Positions 19,508-28,585 of a stretch of 33,602 nucleotides of DNA are shown here, piece after piece; within the stretch, counting starts at the first letter, position 1; every line of letters starts with the position of its first letter. Origin of the DNA: Phytophthora quininea (lineage: Eukaryota; Oomycota; Peronosporomycetes; Peronosporales; Peronosporaceae). Position numbers and translations under genes: made by a program. The stretch is from NCBI GenBank assembly GCA_011947345.1, contig JAAVTG010000512.1, forward strand, positions 1 through 33,602, in the 5' to 3' direction. The notes under the pieces are model-generated. The model made no database searches. It saw only the letters and a list, made by a program, of their open reading frames with translations, and was not told where the DNA came from.

Positions 19508-20645
19508 ATGGTTCATCGTGCCTGCTACTGGAGAGTCCGTTGCATCGAGGACTCTTCCAGTGACGGCGAAAACACGCCACCGAACACGCGGGAGGGGCAG
19601 TCCGACGTCAAGAGGCCAGCTGCAGGTCTGGACAAAGACGATGTTTCAGCGGGGACAGCTTCGCCGCCGGGTTTCCCGTTTCGCTGAGCCGCCGGTGAGC
19701 CGAAGGCCGTCACAAACCCGCCAACGCCATCCGACCCGTCTTCACCGACACCACCACCAGTGCGCTCGCTGGGTCCGACGACATCATCGCCGCTGATCCT
19801 GGATACCCCAGCTCCGTCGTTGCCACCGACGCCACGATCAAGACTGGCTGATCGTTGCCGCGAGTACGCGTCGAGACCGTCGGTCTGCTGCTGGACCGTA
19901 TTCCAGGCGCCGTCACTTCACGCGCCGCGATCCTGTGAGCCCCAGCATCAACACCCACAGGATGATGCGCACCAACGTGGGGAGCCCGCCTGATCTCAGT
20001 CGCCGCAGAGCTCCACCGCCCCAAGGCCTTTTCATTCCAGCGAAGTGGCCCAATTTGGTGGCCCACCTCCGTGAGCAGTACAATCCCTCGGCAGCGGTGT
20101 TTCCGGCGGCGCCGCACTTTGGATGGTGCGACTGCTCGACTCCGTGCCGTGTTGGGCCGCGCAGGAACTCGTTGATGCGCGTGTTCTGCACCCCAACTGC
20201 TGCCCTTTTGGCGGCAAGTGTGGCAACGGCGTTGGCGAATCGGACCAAGTCTTTTGGCTCGCAACGTGCTGACGCGGGGGCTCGCAGTGGCCGCTGGGGA
20301 TGACATCGAGGAGGAGGTGGTGCTGGGCCAGTATCTCGGTGAGATGGAGCAGGTGAGTTTGCTGCGCTTTCGTCGCCCCCGAAACGAAGGTTGCCGGTTG
20401 ATGTTGAAGGCGAGACCAGAAAGCCGTAAACAGGACTCACGAGTCACCATCAACGCTGAGCGCCTCGGAGGCCTCATGCATTCATGAATCACTCGTGCGC
20501 TCCGGTGGCAAAGCTTGTCGAGGTCTCCAACGGTCGTCGCACGACGGAGGTTGTGGCGACAACCAAAAGCGTGCACCAAGGTGAAGAAATCACTGTCGAT
20601 TACGGCGACGACTTGTGGTTTGTATGCCGCTGCGGCCGCAGGATC
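19508..20645 (+). pseudogene. SET-domain lysine methyltransferase remnant (pre-SET, SET, post-SET)
   Basis: SET proteins methylate lysines, mostly on histones, using S-adenosylmethionine. A plausible N-terminus starts at ATG 19508 and is Pro/Ser-rich. A Cys-rich AWS/pre-SET-like part follows (WCDCSTPCRVG near 20126, then CPFGGKCGNG in another frame). The SET domain proper has TRGLAVAAGDDIEEEVVLGQ with YLGEMEQ, then MNHSCAPVAKL (the N-H-S-C motif, about 20485) and GEEITVDYGDDLW with post-SET CRCG (ending at about 20640). At least four frame changes and internal stops are needed, so it is called a remnant. It runs directly into pogo-type transposase sequence. Confidence 0.7.
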
Positions 20646-21190
20646 TGAAATGCTGATGGAAGCGACAAACTTCTTCTACTTTTCATCGGGAAATCCGCAA
20701 ACCCTCGTGCGTTTAAGGGGCACGATGTGCCAGCAGAGCTCGGCGTGGACTATACCAACAGCAAGAAAGCCTGGATGAACAGCGTAATTTTCCTGCGGTG
20801 GGTGCGCTCGGTCGACATGCGTATGAGGGAGGCCAATCGCCATGTTCTCCTCCTCGTTGATAATGTGAGCTCGCACGTCCGACCTCTCGTTTCGCTCACA
20901 AACGTACGGCTTGAGTTCCTCCCCAAAACACTACAAGCGTCCTACAACCTCTCGACCAGGGCATTATCCTCGCCATTAAATGCGGCTTCAACCGCATTAA
21001 AGTCGAGGAAAACGTTCAGCGTTTTTGCGAGGCGAGCACAGGAGAAAATCTCGCTCTACACTGCCGTAAGCTGGGCCAAGGCAGCATGGGATAATGTTAG
21101 TCCTAGCGTTATCACGAACTGCTGGCAGCACTCAGGGATTGTAGCGAAGCAGAGCTCAAGTATGTCCATCAGAAGCATTCTAAGCTATTA
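20646..21190 (+). mobile_element. pogo/Tigger-type DDE_1 transposase, C-terminal half
   Basis: The blocks are NADGSDKLLLLFIGKSANPR, AFKGHDVPAELGVDYTNSKK then AWMNSVIF, and HVLLLVDNVSSH (second catalytic Asp, about 20860). Next come VRLEFLPKTLQA and, one frame over, PLDQGIILAIKCGF (third acidic position). The end is AVSWAKAAWDNVSPSVITNC with W. All match the DDE_1 superfamily in order. The N-terminal CENP-B/Psq HTH half and the first catalytic Asp are missing; SET-domain sequence stands in their place. There are two or three frame changes. No terminal inverted repeat was found. Confidence 0.8.
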
Positions 21191-21294
21191 ACATGATCTC
21201 ATTACATTGCCGTCATGTTGAAACCGCCGAAACTTTGTAAATTCGAGGTCTTTATGGGTCCAGATCCGCCGGGGAAATCTGTACAAGAAAAAGC

Positions 21295-21372
21295 TGACAC
21301 GAGTGGGATTCGAACCCACGCCCGAAGACTGGTGCCTAAAACCAGCGCCTTAGACCGCTCGGCCATCGTGTC
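21295..21372 (-). tRNA. tRNA-Leu (anticodon UAG)
   Basis: On the minus strand the acceptor stem is GACACGA...TCGTGTC with discriminator A. The D-arm is GCCGAGCGGTCTAAGGC. The anticodon stem-loop is CTGGT-TTTAGGC-ACCAG, which places TAG at the anticodon, and the T-arm is GTGGG-TTCGAAT-CCCAC. The type II variable arm (TCTTCGGGC) is a few bases shorter than usual in eukaryotic tRNA-Leu. There is no intron. Boxes A and B are intact, so it can be transcribed by RNA polymerase III. Confidence 0.95.
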
Positions 21373-21458
21373 TTAGTACAATACCAAATGCAAACAATTT
21401 TAAACCCAAATTAAAATACCAAGTACAAACAATGCTGAACGCAACTAGCACATATGTG

Positions 21459-21578
21459 TGAGTGAATGAGTGAGTGAGTGAGTGAGTGAGTGAGTGAGTG
21501 AGTGAGTGAGTGAGTGAGTGAGTGAGTGAGTGAGTGAGTGAGTGAGTGAGTGAGTGAGTGAGTGAGTGAGTGAGTGAG
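21459..21578. repeat. (TGAG)n tetranucleotide microsatellite
   Basis: About 30 nearly perfect TGAG units with one early variant (GAATGAG), degenerating into GGGTGGGTAGG at the right edge. It lies between the tRNA and the Harbinger element. Confidence 0.97.
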
Positions 21579-21845
21579 CGGGTGGGTAGGTGGGTAAACG
21601 AGTATGCTTCGTTAGAATTGTCGATAAAGGGGAGTTTGTTGTCATTCTAGCAACGCTTTGCTCGCTTGATATTCAAACGACTTAATAAATAGGGATGTGT
21701 CCGCGGCAACTTTACTTCTACTGAACAAATTTTCGCTGGAGGACCACCACTGAAACCGTTACATCAGCACTTTACGATTAATCGATCAAAATGCGGTATA
21801 GAAGTGTTTGGGCCAAAAATCAAGCTATCCTGTATTTCCGGTGAT

Positions 21846-21848
21846 ATT
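21846..21848. repeat. Target-site duplication ATT, left copy
   Basis: A 3-bp ATT directly precedes the left terminal inverted repeat and is repeated directly after the right one (21021+4000, i.e. 25021-25023). Three-base duplications are typical of PIF/Harbinger insertion, although TWA is the usual target. Confidence 0.65.
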
Positions 21849-21862
21849 AGGGGGTCAAAGTT
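21849..21862 (+). repeat. Harbinger left terminal inverted repeat
   Basis: AGGGGGTCAAAGTT is the exact reverse complement of 25007-25020. Confidence 0.9.
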
Positions 21863-21988
21863 AGCAAACAGACAGAAATGGCCATCAGCTTTTTGACAAA
21901 CAAATAGACACGATTTCGACCAATAAATGAACAGAACTCAAAAGGGGCGGGTCAAGGTATCAAGAGGTGTGCATTCTGTTTCCGCAAC

Positions 21989-23286
21989 ATGCCGAAGACT
22001 TCTGAGCGTCAGCAGCTTCTCTCCGAGCTTCTAGGGGTCATATCCGCCTGTGCTCTAGATGAAGATGAAGACGACAGCTCCTCGCTGGATGAATTTGATG
22101 CAGAGAATGCGTTTGATACAGACATGGATGATATAGCGGATCTTTACACGCTGGTTTCAAGTCACCGATACCTCTCCGAGCGTGCAATGCCTCCCAAGCG
22201 GCGAAACTTTTCGATGGAGGACTTGTTTCTGCTTCCTGATGATAACTTTCGGCAGCTCACACGAATGTCCAAGCCTACATTTGTGTTTGTGTTGGGCGAG
22301 ATCGAGCAACACCCAATTTTTCACAATGAGAGCCACAATGAACAAGAGCAAGTCTGGCTTCAGCTTGCTGTCGCATTGGATCGCTTCGGGAATTATGGCA
22401 ATGGCGTTTCTTTAGGAAGAACGTTGATATTGTGGGGGTACGGTAAGGGTACAATTCCCTCTACACTTCACGTGTGCTGGTGGCTTTGAAGGATCTCCAA
22501 AACAAGTACGTAACATGGCCTAATGCTGCGAAGCGTAAGGAAATGTCTAAACGGATGCAAGTGGACGGCTTCAAAGGGTGTGTGGGCTTTATTGATGGAA
22601 CAACATTTCCGCTGGCTCAGAAACCTGCACTTGATGGCGAGTGTTACTTCGACAGGAAGAGCCGATACAGCATTAACGCTCAAGTAGTCTGCGACGATAG
22701 ACGACGAATCATAGCGTTCTACACTGGTTGGCCTGGATCTTGTGCAGATAGCACGGTGTACCGCAACATGCAGTTAGCAGATAACAGGCTCAAGTCGCAG
22801 TTTTTCTCCAGCGACGAGTACTTGATTGCGGACTCAGCGTATCCTGCTGATCGCTCCCATAACACATTGGTGCCAGCATACAAGAAGAACATGAAAGGTA
22901 ACCGCAACGAGGACTTCAATACATGTTTGGCACATGTACGAGTCGTTAACGAGCACACAATTGGTGTGCTCAAAGGCCGATGGTCATCGCTGAAAGAGCT
23001 TCGGATTCAGATGAGCAAGAAAGAGGACATGGATAGAATTTTGGATTGGATTTCGGGGTGCGTTGTGCTGCACAACATGGTGACGACGTTTGGTGATAAT
23101 TGGTGCAGTGACGACGACAGTTCTAGTGACGAGGAGCCTTCCCACGACGAAGAAGAAGATTGCGCTGAAGATCTTGCGAATGACGACGACCCCTTTCTGT
23201 TTCGGCGTAGACTGAAGATGAAAGCGATCGAAAAAGGTTGGCGTGTTGGAGGCATCTTGTGGCACCGCGCCAATCAACTTCATTAA
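21989..23286 (+). CDS. PIF/Harbinger transposase (HARBI1/ALP1-like, DDE_Tnp_4)
   Basis: This is the catalytic DDE nuclease/strand transferase of the element. It begins at ATG 21989 with an acidic region (DEDEDDSSSLDEF), then NFSMEDLFLLPDDNFRQLTR and RMSKPTFVFVLGEIEQHPIF. The catalytic core is GFIDGTTFPLAQKP (first Asp, about 22592), AFYTGWPGSCADSTVYRNMQ (second Asp) with YLIADSAYP, and NEHTIGVLKGRWSSLKELR (Glu region). The H-N-M motif of the family appears as VVLHNMVTTF. An acidic Ser/Asp/Glu tail ends at the stop 23284-23286. One frame change at about 22460 (a C apparently missing in ATTCCCTCTAC) splits it. Length after correction is about 430 residues, normal for the family. Confidence 0.92.
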
Positions 23287-23350
23287 CTTAAGTAGCAGCA
23301 AAAACAAAAACTTGCTGCATTCTTGACTAACGGGTTTTGCAGCTCTTCAT

Positions 23351-24722
23351 TCAATCTCTCAGATATGAATCATCGCTGTCGGTACGACGGATTCGGTCTT
23401 CATCCTCTGACGACGACTCATCCTCATGGTAATGTGGCCTACTCCCAACGCCTACAAGCCATTCAACGATCGTTAATAAATCCAATTTACCAGAACTTGA
23501 TTTGTGTAGCTTACCTGTCGATTGACCGTCGACGATAGAAATGTAGGCTTGGATTTCTGCGGCAGATTTTCCTTGATTTACTAAAGCGATTACGAGGTTG
23601 TTTCGTCGCGTAGCCTCTTGCTGCTGCTTTCGTTCCTGGAATTCTTGTCGCCATTGCAGCTCATTTTGCTCCAACTTGCGCTTAAGAAAGTCGAGTTTCG
23701 CTTCGTTGTTTTTGGCAAAGGCAGCTGCGATTGACGAGCGGCTCTCCTGTGCGCTTTGGCCACGCTTCGTAGATTTTCTGCCAGAAGCTGGGTCTTTATT
23801 GCCAGATACAAACTTTTGTATCTCCGTTATTGCAGCATCACGCCGAGTCCGAGTCTTTTTTGCTTCGCTGAGGTGATTGTTGCTCGACGCTGAGATCTTG
23901 TAGCTGACTCTGCCTGGGAGCTATCTTCAGCAGCGACACTATTACGCTTCGTCGTTGGCACCCTAGTTGTATCCACGTCCACAGTGGTGCTCTTCTCGTC
24001 ATCATTACCACCTTGAGTATTATCCGAATCCTCGCCGTCACTTTCGGCGCTACTGGAGTCACTCATGTAACTGGGGTGTCGAAAATCAACTTCATCGGCG
24101 ATCTCTGAGTCTACGTCTGCACTTACACTCGCCGATCCACAGGGATAAGAAGCTGTTGCATTTGCTGAAAATGCTACACTTTGGTCGGCAGGCTGTGTGG
24201 TGTTGGTGACCTCTAGTTCGTCAATCGTTTCTGCTCTCGAGTCGTTGTTGGACATCACAACAGCTCCCATCTCAATTGTCCCCGCTGGTTGCACGTTTGG
24301 CTTCTCTCTGAACAAGCGATCCATGCGGTCAAAGTGCGGGCACATCTCGTTTATCTTGTCTTCAATCGTCATGCCTTTGTTGAGCTCTTGTGGTGTGAGT
24401 CCCATTCCTGTCTCTGAAGTCTTGGCCTTGAGAGTATCGGTGTACTTCGTCTTGTACCTTGTCCAGCGGGAGCGCATTGTGGCTGCTTTGAGCGCAGGCT
24501 TTTGGGATTCGTAGAGGTTTTGAAAAGATGCTCTGCAAGGGCGTTAAAGGCGGAGCTCTTGGTCACTTTGGGCTTTCCGCTTACTGTCGTCTTCTCCGAG
24601 GTTCCATGAATCCAGTCAAAATGCTCTTTGTCTTCCATCCAGCCCACAATGATGCGGTAGTCATCGTTGGTGAGGTGGACCTTCGAGGCTCCTGCGGTCT
24701 TCCCCAATCCTACAGCGCACAC
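23351..24722 (-). CDS. Myb/SANT-like accessory DNA-binding protein of the Harbinger element
   Basis: In Harbinger systems this second protein binds the transposase and DNA and helps nuclear import and end recognition. The N-terminal trihelix/Myb-SANT-like part reads HLTNDDYRIIVGWMEDKEHF and SSAFNALAEHLFK, then in another frame MRSRWTRYKTKYTDTLKAK. The C-terminal part has an acidic, Ser-rich middle (SDSSSAESDGEDSDN) and a long charged coiled-coil-like segment (LDFLKRKLEQNELQWRQEFQ). The stop is at 23351. Frame changes lie near 24470 and 23830 (and perhaps 23680). A possible 67-bp intron (24710-24776, GTACAT...TGTAG) precedes the first recognised block, so the true start codon is not fixed. Confidence 0.75.
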
Positions 24723-24902
24723 AAAGCCAGCAGCAAGTCAAGAGCGGCATCGCCTCACGACAGTAGTGTAATGTACCTGATCGCCGAGGCTTGTGCGGAC
24801 AGAGATGAATGGAGACGCCGGGCGGCCGGCTTGGTTAGCGTGCGCACTCGAGTGCGGAATCAAGAGTGACGCTCACTGCGCTGTGTTTGTTTGCCACTGC
24901 TT

Positions 24903-24946
24903 CGTTTTGAAATGAACCCGCTCATGACCAGGTCCATTTCAAAACG
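24903..24946. repeat. Subterminal inverted repeat (hairpin-forming) in the Harbinger right end
   Basis: CGTTTTGAAATG (24903-24914) and CATTTCAAAACG (24935-24946) are perfect 12-bp inverted copies around a 20-bp spacer. A related CGTTTTGCGAATG follows at 24951. They lie about 60-115 bp inside the right end and are candidate binding sites for the element's DNA-binding protein. Confidence 0.7.
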
Positions 24947-25006
24947 AGTGCGTTTTGCGAATGAAATGGATACACGTTTTGCATACAAATAGCCATAGTT
25001 TTGGAC

Positions 25007-25020
25007 AACTTTGACCCCCT
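25007..25020 (-). repeat. Harbinger right terminal inverted repeat
   Basis: AACTTTGACCCCCT is the exact reverse complement of the left end and is followed by the ATT duplication at 25021-25023. Confidence 0.9.
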
Positions 25021-25023
25021 ATT
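25021..25023. repeat. Target-site duplication ATT, right copy
   Basis: This matches 21846-21848. No further flanking identity was seen. Confidence 0.65.
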
Positions 25024-25166
25024 TCGACCTCCTCCGGTATTTTCCCTTTGCCAGATTGTCCAATGGCATCCCCCCTCAGTCTGCCACACGCAAGAACCTG
25101 ACTCCTGCAGACTGTGTCGAGGTTGTGGCCTACCTGCTGCATGTTAGCAACGAGCTATAACTGAAA

Positions 25167-25433
25167 TTGAAGTCTACTACCACAAATACTACCATACTAC
25201 GCTGGACCAGAACAACTCGTCTTTTGGACGAGACAGCAAAAGCTGGCCGTGATTGCTTGCGACGCTACGCATGGTCACCACGCGGAACTGCTGCTATCGC
25301 TGATCTGCCGTTTGCAAGGCGTGGACGAGTGTCGGTACTTGCTCCAATGGCCGGGTTATTTGTCTGGAAAATGACAAGACGGATATCCTCGCGAAGGCAA
25401 TTCCACAGCGCCTTTCGAGAAAGGAAGCTGTAG
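25167..25433 (+). mobile_element. Second Tc1/mariner (IS630-type DDE_3) transposase scrap
   Basis: LDETAKAGRDCLRRYAWSPR (D at the start of the acidic motif, then R-Y-x-W-x-P-x-G), followed by ARRGRVSVLAPM and GLFVWKM, fits the middle of an IS630/Tc1-type DDE_3 domain. It is related in motif to the fragment at 16276-16660 but clearly divergent from it. HTH and ends are absent. Confidence 0.6.
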
Positions 25434-25659
25434 TTAGAGCCAAGAGTGCACACGAGAGTCGCCCACTCCTTCGGCGCCCACCTGCTTGTGCACAAATATA
25501 AAAGAACGCGTGGTTGGAAGGCACAAACGCCACGAGTCCGGCAAAGCAGAAGGTGAAGGAGCGAGCAGTGCGCGGGGTGACAGCACTAGAGCCGATATAG
25601 TTGGGAAGGCGACGGTGAACAGCTAAGAAGATCGAAAACGAAAAACTTCATTGACCGTG
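25434..25659. other. Short interval with nothing recognised
   Basis: The sequence between the Tc1 scrap and the Crypton contains a TATA-like ACAAATATAAAAG (25492-25504) but no gene. Confidence 0.35.
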
Positions 25660-26555
25660 GATCTGATACGCTACTGGATGGATATACCACAAATGAGCAG
25701 ATTCAGTGTATCTCGACTTACTTTTGGACAATGAGGCGCGATCACGGTACAAGTATCCGAAATTTGTTGGCGTTTTTGCTGTCGCATTACGCACTTATGC
25801 GTGGAGACACGAAAAATGGAGCTGGCTGATGTGCATTCCGTCAAACTCGAAAACGAAGGATACAGCCCTTGCCGAGCATTGGTGATGGTTATGGGGCAGG
25901 GTAAAATGAATCAAGTTGGGCGAACAGAAGTGGGTGCGTGCATACGGAATAAGAATGTTCAGATTTGTCCTCATGGCCTTTTAGGATTTTACTTATTTTG
26001 GAGGTGGCATTGTGAGCAAGAACCGTTTCCAGATTTCACGACTTCTGAGACCTGGTTCTTGAAAACCGGTCAGAATCCAGCTACTGAAATGTCCTACAAA
26101 GTGCATTTTAATGCTGTAGCCGGGGCTCTCCAACATATTGGTTTGAAAAGTCGTGCTAAAACTCACGTTGGACGAGGATCTGGTTCCAGGATGGCAGACC
26201 TTGGTGGAGCTAGCGAAGCCCAAATCAGACGCTTGGGTCGGTGGAATACTCAAGTGATGAAAAAGTTTTAATGCTAGATGTATTTCCTGGACATCCTATA
26301 TGGAACCATCCTGTTTTCAAGTCAGCTGAGTTTTTAGCATTTCGGTCTATGCCTCAGTGGACATTACAGCATGTCCAAGATCCGACTGAACAACAGCTCG
26401 AATGAGCAATGCCGATTTTAAAAGCAAAACTGGATGGAGTGCACCAGGATGTGCACCTTTCCATTGACAGCATGCGGCACTCGGTGCAAGCAGTCGAAGG
26501 TCCCTTAATTGGGTTTCTATTCACGCCGAAGAGATTTCAGCAGAACTGGGAGTAG
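25660..26555 (+). mobile_element. Crypton-type tyrosine recombinase gene, frameshifted
   Basis: Cryptons move with a tyrosine recombinase alone. IRNLLAFLLSHYALMRGDT (25775-25812) carries the first catalytic Arg. RKMELADVHSVKLENEG, QICPHGLLGFYLFWRWHCEQ and AVAGALQHIGLKSRAKTHVG follow. The H-x-x-R box is THVGRGSGSR (26161-26190), followed by GGASEAQIRRLGRWNTQVM. The expected catalytic Tyr just after this (M-x-x-x-Y) falls where the frame breaks (stop at 26269-26271). A further C-terminal frame runs to TAG 26553-26555 (SIDSMRHSVQAVEGPLIGFL). The main unbroken stretch is 25801-26271. Shifts lie near 25812 and 26262. Crypton ends are short and could not be located by eye. Confidence 0.75.
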
Positions 26556-26576
26556 AAACATGTCGGTGGTCGTGAA

Positions 26577-26692
26577 GGCTGATTATATTCGAAACAACTC
26601 GACCACATTCCAATCATCTCGAACACACGTCATAACAACTCGACCTCAAATTCAAGTTAAGTCGAACACAATTCATAAAAACTCGAACTCAG
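26577..26692 (-). repeat. Left subterminal array of degenerate 21-bp repeats
   Basis: On the minus strand the successive units begin GTTCGAGTTTTTATGAATTG, GTTCGACTTAACTTGAATTT, GGTCGAGTTGTTATGACGTG, GTTCGAGATGATTGGAATGT and GTCGAGTTGTTTCGAATATA. The spacing is 21-23 bp, with TCGA and the ATGAA/TGGAA core about 10 bp apart, so the repeated marks fall on successive helical turns. Confidence 0.75.
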
Positions 26693-26762
26693 CATACATC
26701 AAGAAGCCAGACGAGCGGTTGGAATAACTTTGGATTCCCCCCTGATCTGATCGACAGAGAAA

Positions 26763-28468
26763 AGTGTCAGGGGTCGCACGTGCAAGAACCGCACGCTGGA
26801 AGAGAAGCTGGAAGCGCTTCGACAATGGCGAGACCATCCTGAGTGGGGGCCCACAGAAGCTGGCGTCAACGCGGGTGTTGCTAAGGGGACCATTTCAGGC
26901 TGGAAAAAAATATTGGAACCGCCTGGACGAAGTGATCAGCGCCGACACCAAACAGCAGAAGCGGAAGAAAGGAGGAGACCGTCCCCACAGGTTGACTGCC
27001 TACGAGCTCCGAGTGGTGGAATTTTATGAAACTTGTCTGACAGAAGATGGACATTGCACGGCTGGGTGAATTCGACACCATCAACGATCACTCGCAAAAA
27101 AACTGGGTGCGGCGTACTATTGGTAGGTGCAGATCGGTGGCAGCACGAGCGAAGTTGGCGAGGCTGCGGCAAGATTCTGCTGAGAAGCATGCAGCGGCTG
27201 AGCAGCTTCTGGATTGTGCTCGCGCTGCTGCGACACCAGTCGACGAAAATTGCCAAGGAGACGCCGTTACACGCAAACCCAAGTTTACTTTGGCGACTCG
27301 TGCCGAAGACAGCGGCGGTAGTGGAGATGGTGGAGACAGCAGCGACAGCGAAAGGGGAGAAAGTGGCGGGAGTGACGGTAAAAGTGGCGAAAGCGAGGAG
27401 AGCGAGACAGAGTACGACTACGACAAATTTTCAATTCGGGCAGTGGAGATGGATTATCTCAGGGCTGATACTGATATCATCATAATCTCGGATGTGGACG
27501 GTGATGCGTTGGATCGTTGCAACGAGAGTCTCGGTGACGTGAGCATGCAACAAGCCAGTGACAGCAGCGAGGACGCAGCAGTTGAAGGAAACGATTGTGC
27601 TGCAAAAAAGGTGTCTGATGACGAAAATGTGGACGAAAAGGGCGCAGAAGTTATTGCTATTAGTGAGAACTCAAGTCCGTACGATGAGGGTGGAATCTCT
27701 GCCGTTTTAGCTTCCAGAAGTGCTGATAGTTCTGCTATGAGACGCTTTTTCGCGCTCGTTTCCCTCACAATGTTCCTCTCGTGATTTGGGCGGATCCGAG
27801 AGCGGACCGCACGCTCTACGTATTTTGTGATGATTCCGGCAGCCTTCTAAATGGCTCCACAACTACAGGAAATGTGCTAGACTATTTTGTCTATAGATAC
27901 ATGAAAACAAAGCCTGGCGTGGTGTGTCCTTGTGGAACTGGGCTGTGCCAAGACATTGAGGCTGCTTACACTGCACGTTCACCCAAGAAAAGAAGCAGCT
28001 GCTACAATCTGCCAAAACGTTGTTCGATTGGGCTGGTTTTCGCTACGTTCTGCTGCCCGTGTCTGGACATAATCATTGGAGCTTTGTCATAATTGAGAAC
28101 GCAGCACCCTCGGGACCAACGAATCTGTATCACGTCGATTCACTGTGTGGAATTCACTCGACGCTCTATATCTTCGATATGTTAAAGTGGTTCTTGCCAA
28201 AGAGCTTCACCAAGAGCTCAAACGACCCCCAGCTTTCTAATGGACAACCCGTGCCTGCAAAACGAAGACTCAGCAGACAAATTGCTTAGACTGCGGTGTT
28301 TACTTGCTTTATTACATGGATCAGATGACGACCACGATTGCACGACTCCAGCCACCACCTCTTGTTAACGACATCGACGAGTGGACGTGTGGTGGCTTCA
28401 ACGCGCCAAGAGCCGAGCATTTCCGATCTCTTCTCCACCAGAAGCTGCACGATGACATGCGAACTTGA
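26763..28468 (+). CDS. HTH protein with C-terminal Ulp1/SENP-type (C48) cysteine protease domain, frameshifted
   Basis: Ulp1-type proteases cleave SUMO-like modifiers; many eukaryotic transposons carry one. The N-terminus has a Psq-like HTH (RTLEEKLEALRQW, then GVNAGVAKGTISGWKKILE, 26790-26930). A second helical domain follows (RLTAYELRVVEFYETCLTED then DIARLGEFDTINDHSQKNWV). Next comes an acidic Ser/Gly/Asp/Glu linker (27300-27700). The protease domain begins near 27780 (DPRADRTLYVFCDDSGSLLN). The catalytic His is in PVSGHNHWSFVIIEN (28060-28104), Asp in LYHVDSLCG (about 28135), and Gln/Cys in QQTNCLDCGVYLLYYMDQM (28283-28330). The stop is TGA 28466-28468. Frame changes lie near 26930, 27055, 27780, 28015 and 28260. 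No ATG was found before the HTH, so the start may be in an unseen exon. Confidence 0.7.
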
Positions 28469-28495
28469 GTCCAAGTTTGCGTAGGAAAGCTGAGT

Positions 28496-28585
28496 TTCTG
28501 TTGAGCGAGCTAAAATGAATCCGTTTGAGGTGTTTTGAATGCGGTCGAGTTAATGCGTATCTCGGTCGTGTTAATATGAATCGCC
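28496..28585 (+). repeat. Right subterminal array of degenerate 21-bp repeats
   Basis: The plus-strand units begin TGAGCGAGCTAAAATGAATC, TTTGAGGTGTTTTGAATGCG, GTCGAGTTAATGCGTATCTC and GTCGTGTTAATATGAATCGC. They share with the left array the pattern TCGAGTT followed by TGAAT, in the opposite orientation relative to the gene. Confidence 0.7.

Larger units (their letters stand above)
21849..25020. mobile_element. PIF/Harbinger DNA transposon, 3172 bp, with both genes
   Basis: Perfect 14-bp terminal inverted repeats AGGGGGTCAAAGTT (21849-21862) and AACTTTGACCCCCT (25007-25020) bound the element, flanked by ATT on both sides. Inside are a DDE transposase (+) and a Myb/SANT-type DNA-binding protein (-). 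They are convergent with 64 bp between their stops, which is the usual two-gene content of Harbinger elements. The ends continue with weaker similarity (GTTAGC-AAAC versus GTTGTCCAAAAC). The transposase needs only one base correction, so this copy is young compared with the surrounding remnants. Confidence 0.9.
26577..28585. mobile_element. 2-kb element with HTH-Ulp1 gene, bounded by inverted arrays of a ~21-bp repeat
   Basis: The left edge starts GGCTGATTATATTCGAAAC and the right edge ends TTAATATGAATCGCC, which are imperfect inverted copies (GGC-GATT-ATATT). Inside each end lie four to five degenerate copies of a unit like GGTCGAGTTAATATGAATG, in opposite orientation at the two ends. Between them is one gene with two DNA-binding-like parts and a Ulp1-type protease. 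I recognise no DDE, tyrosine recombinase, HUH or RT domain inside. No clear target duplication was seen at the edges. It may be a non-autonomous or partly deleted transposon, or a family not known to me. Confidence 0.55.

Noticed and set aside
19710..20579. 289-codon minus-strand open frame opposite the SET remnant
   Set aside because: The plus strand carries pre-SET, SET and post-SET motifs in order; the minus frame has none.
21445..21645. Minus-strand open frame encoding a Ser-Leu-Thr-His repeat protein
   Set aside because: It is only the translation of the TGAG microsatellite.
26577..28585. CRISPR-like interpretation of the regularly spaced 21-bp units
   Set aside because: The units are degenerate, adjacent without unique spacers, inverted between the two ends and in a eukaryotic transposon context.
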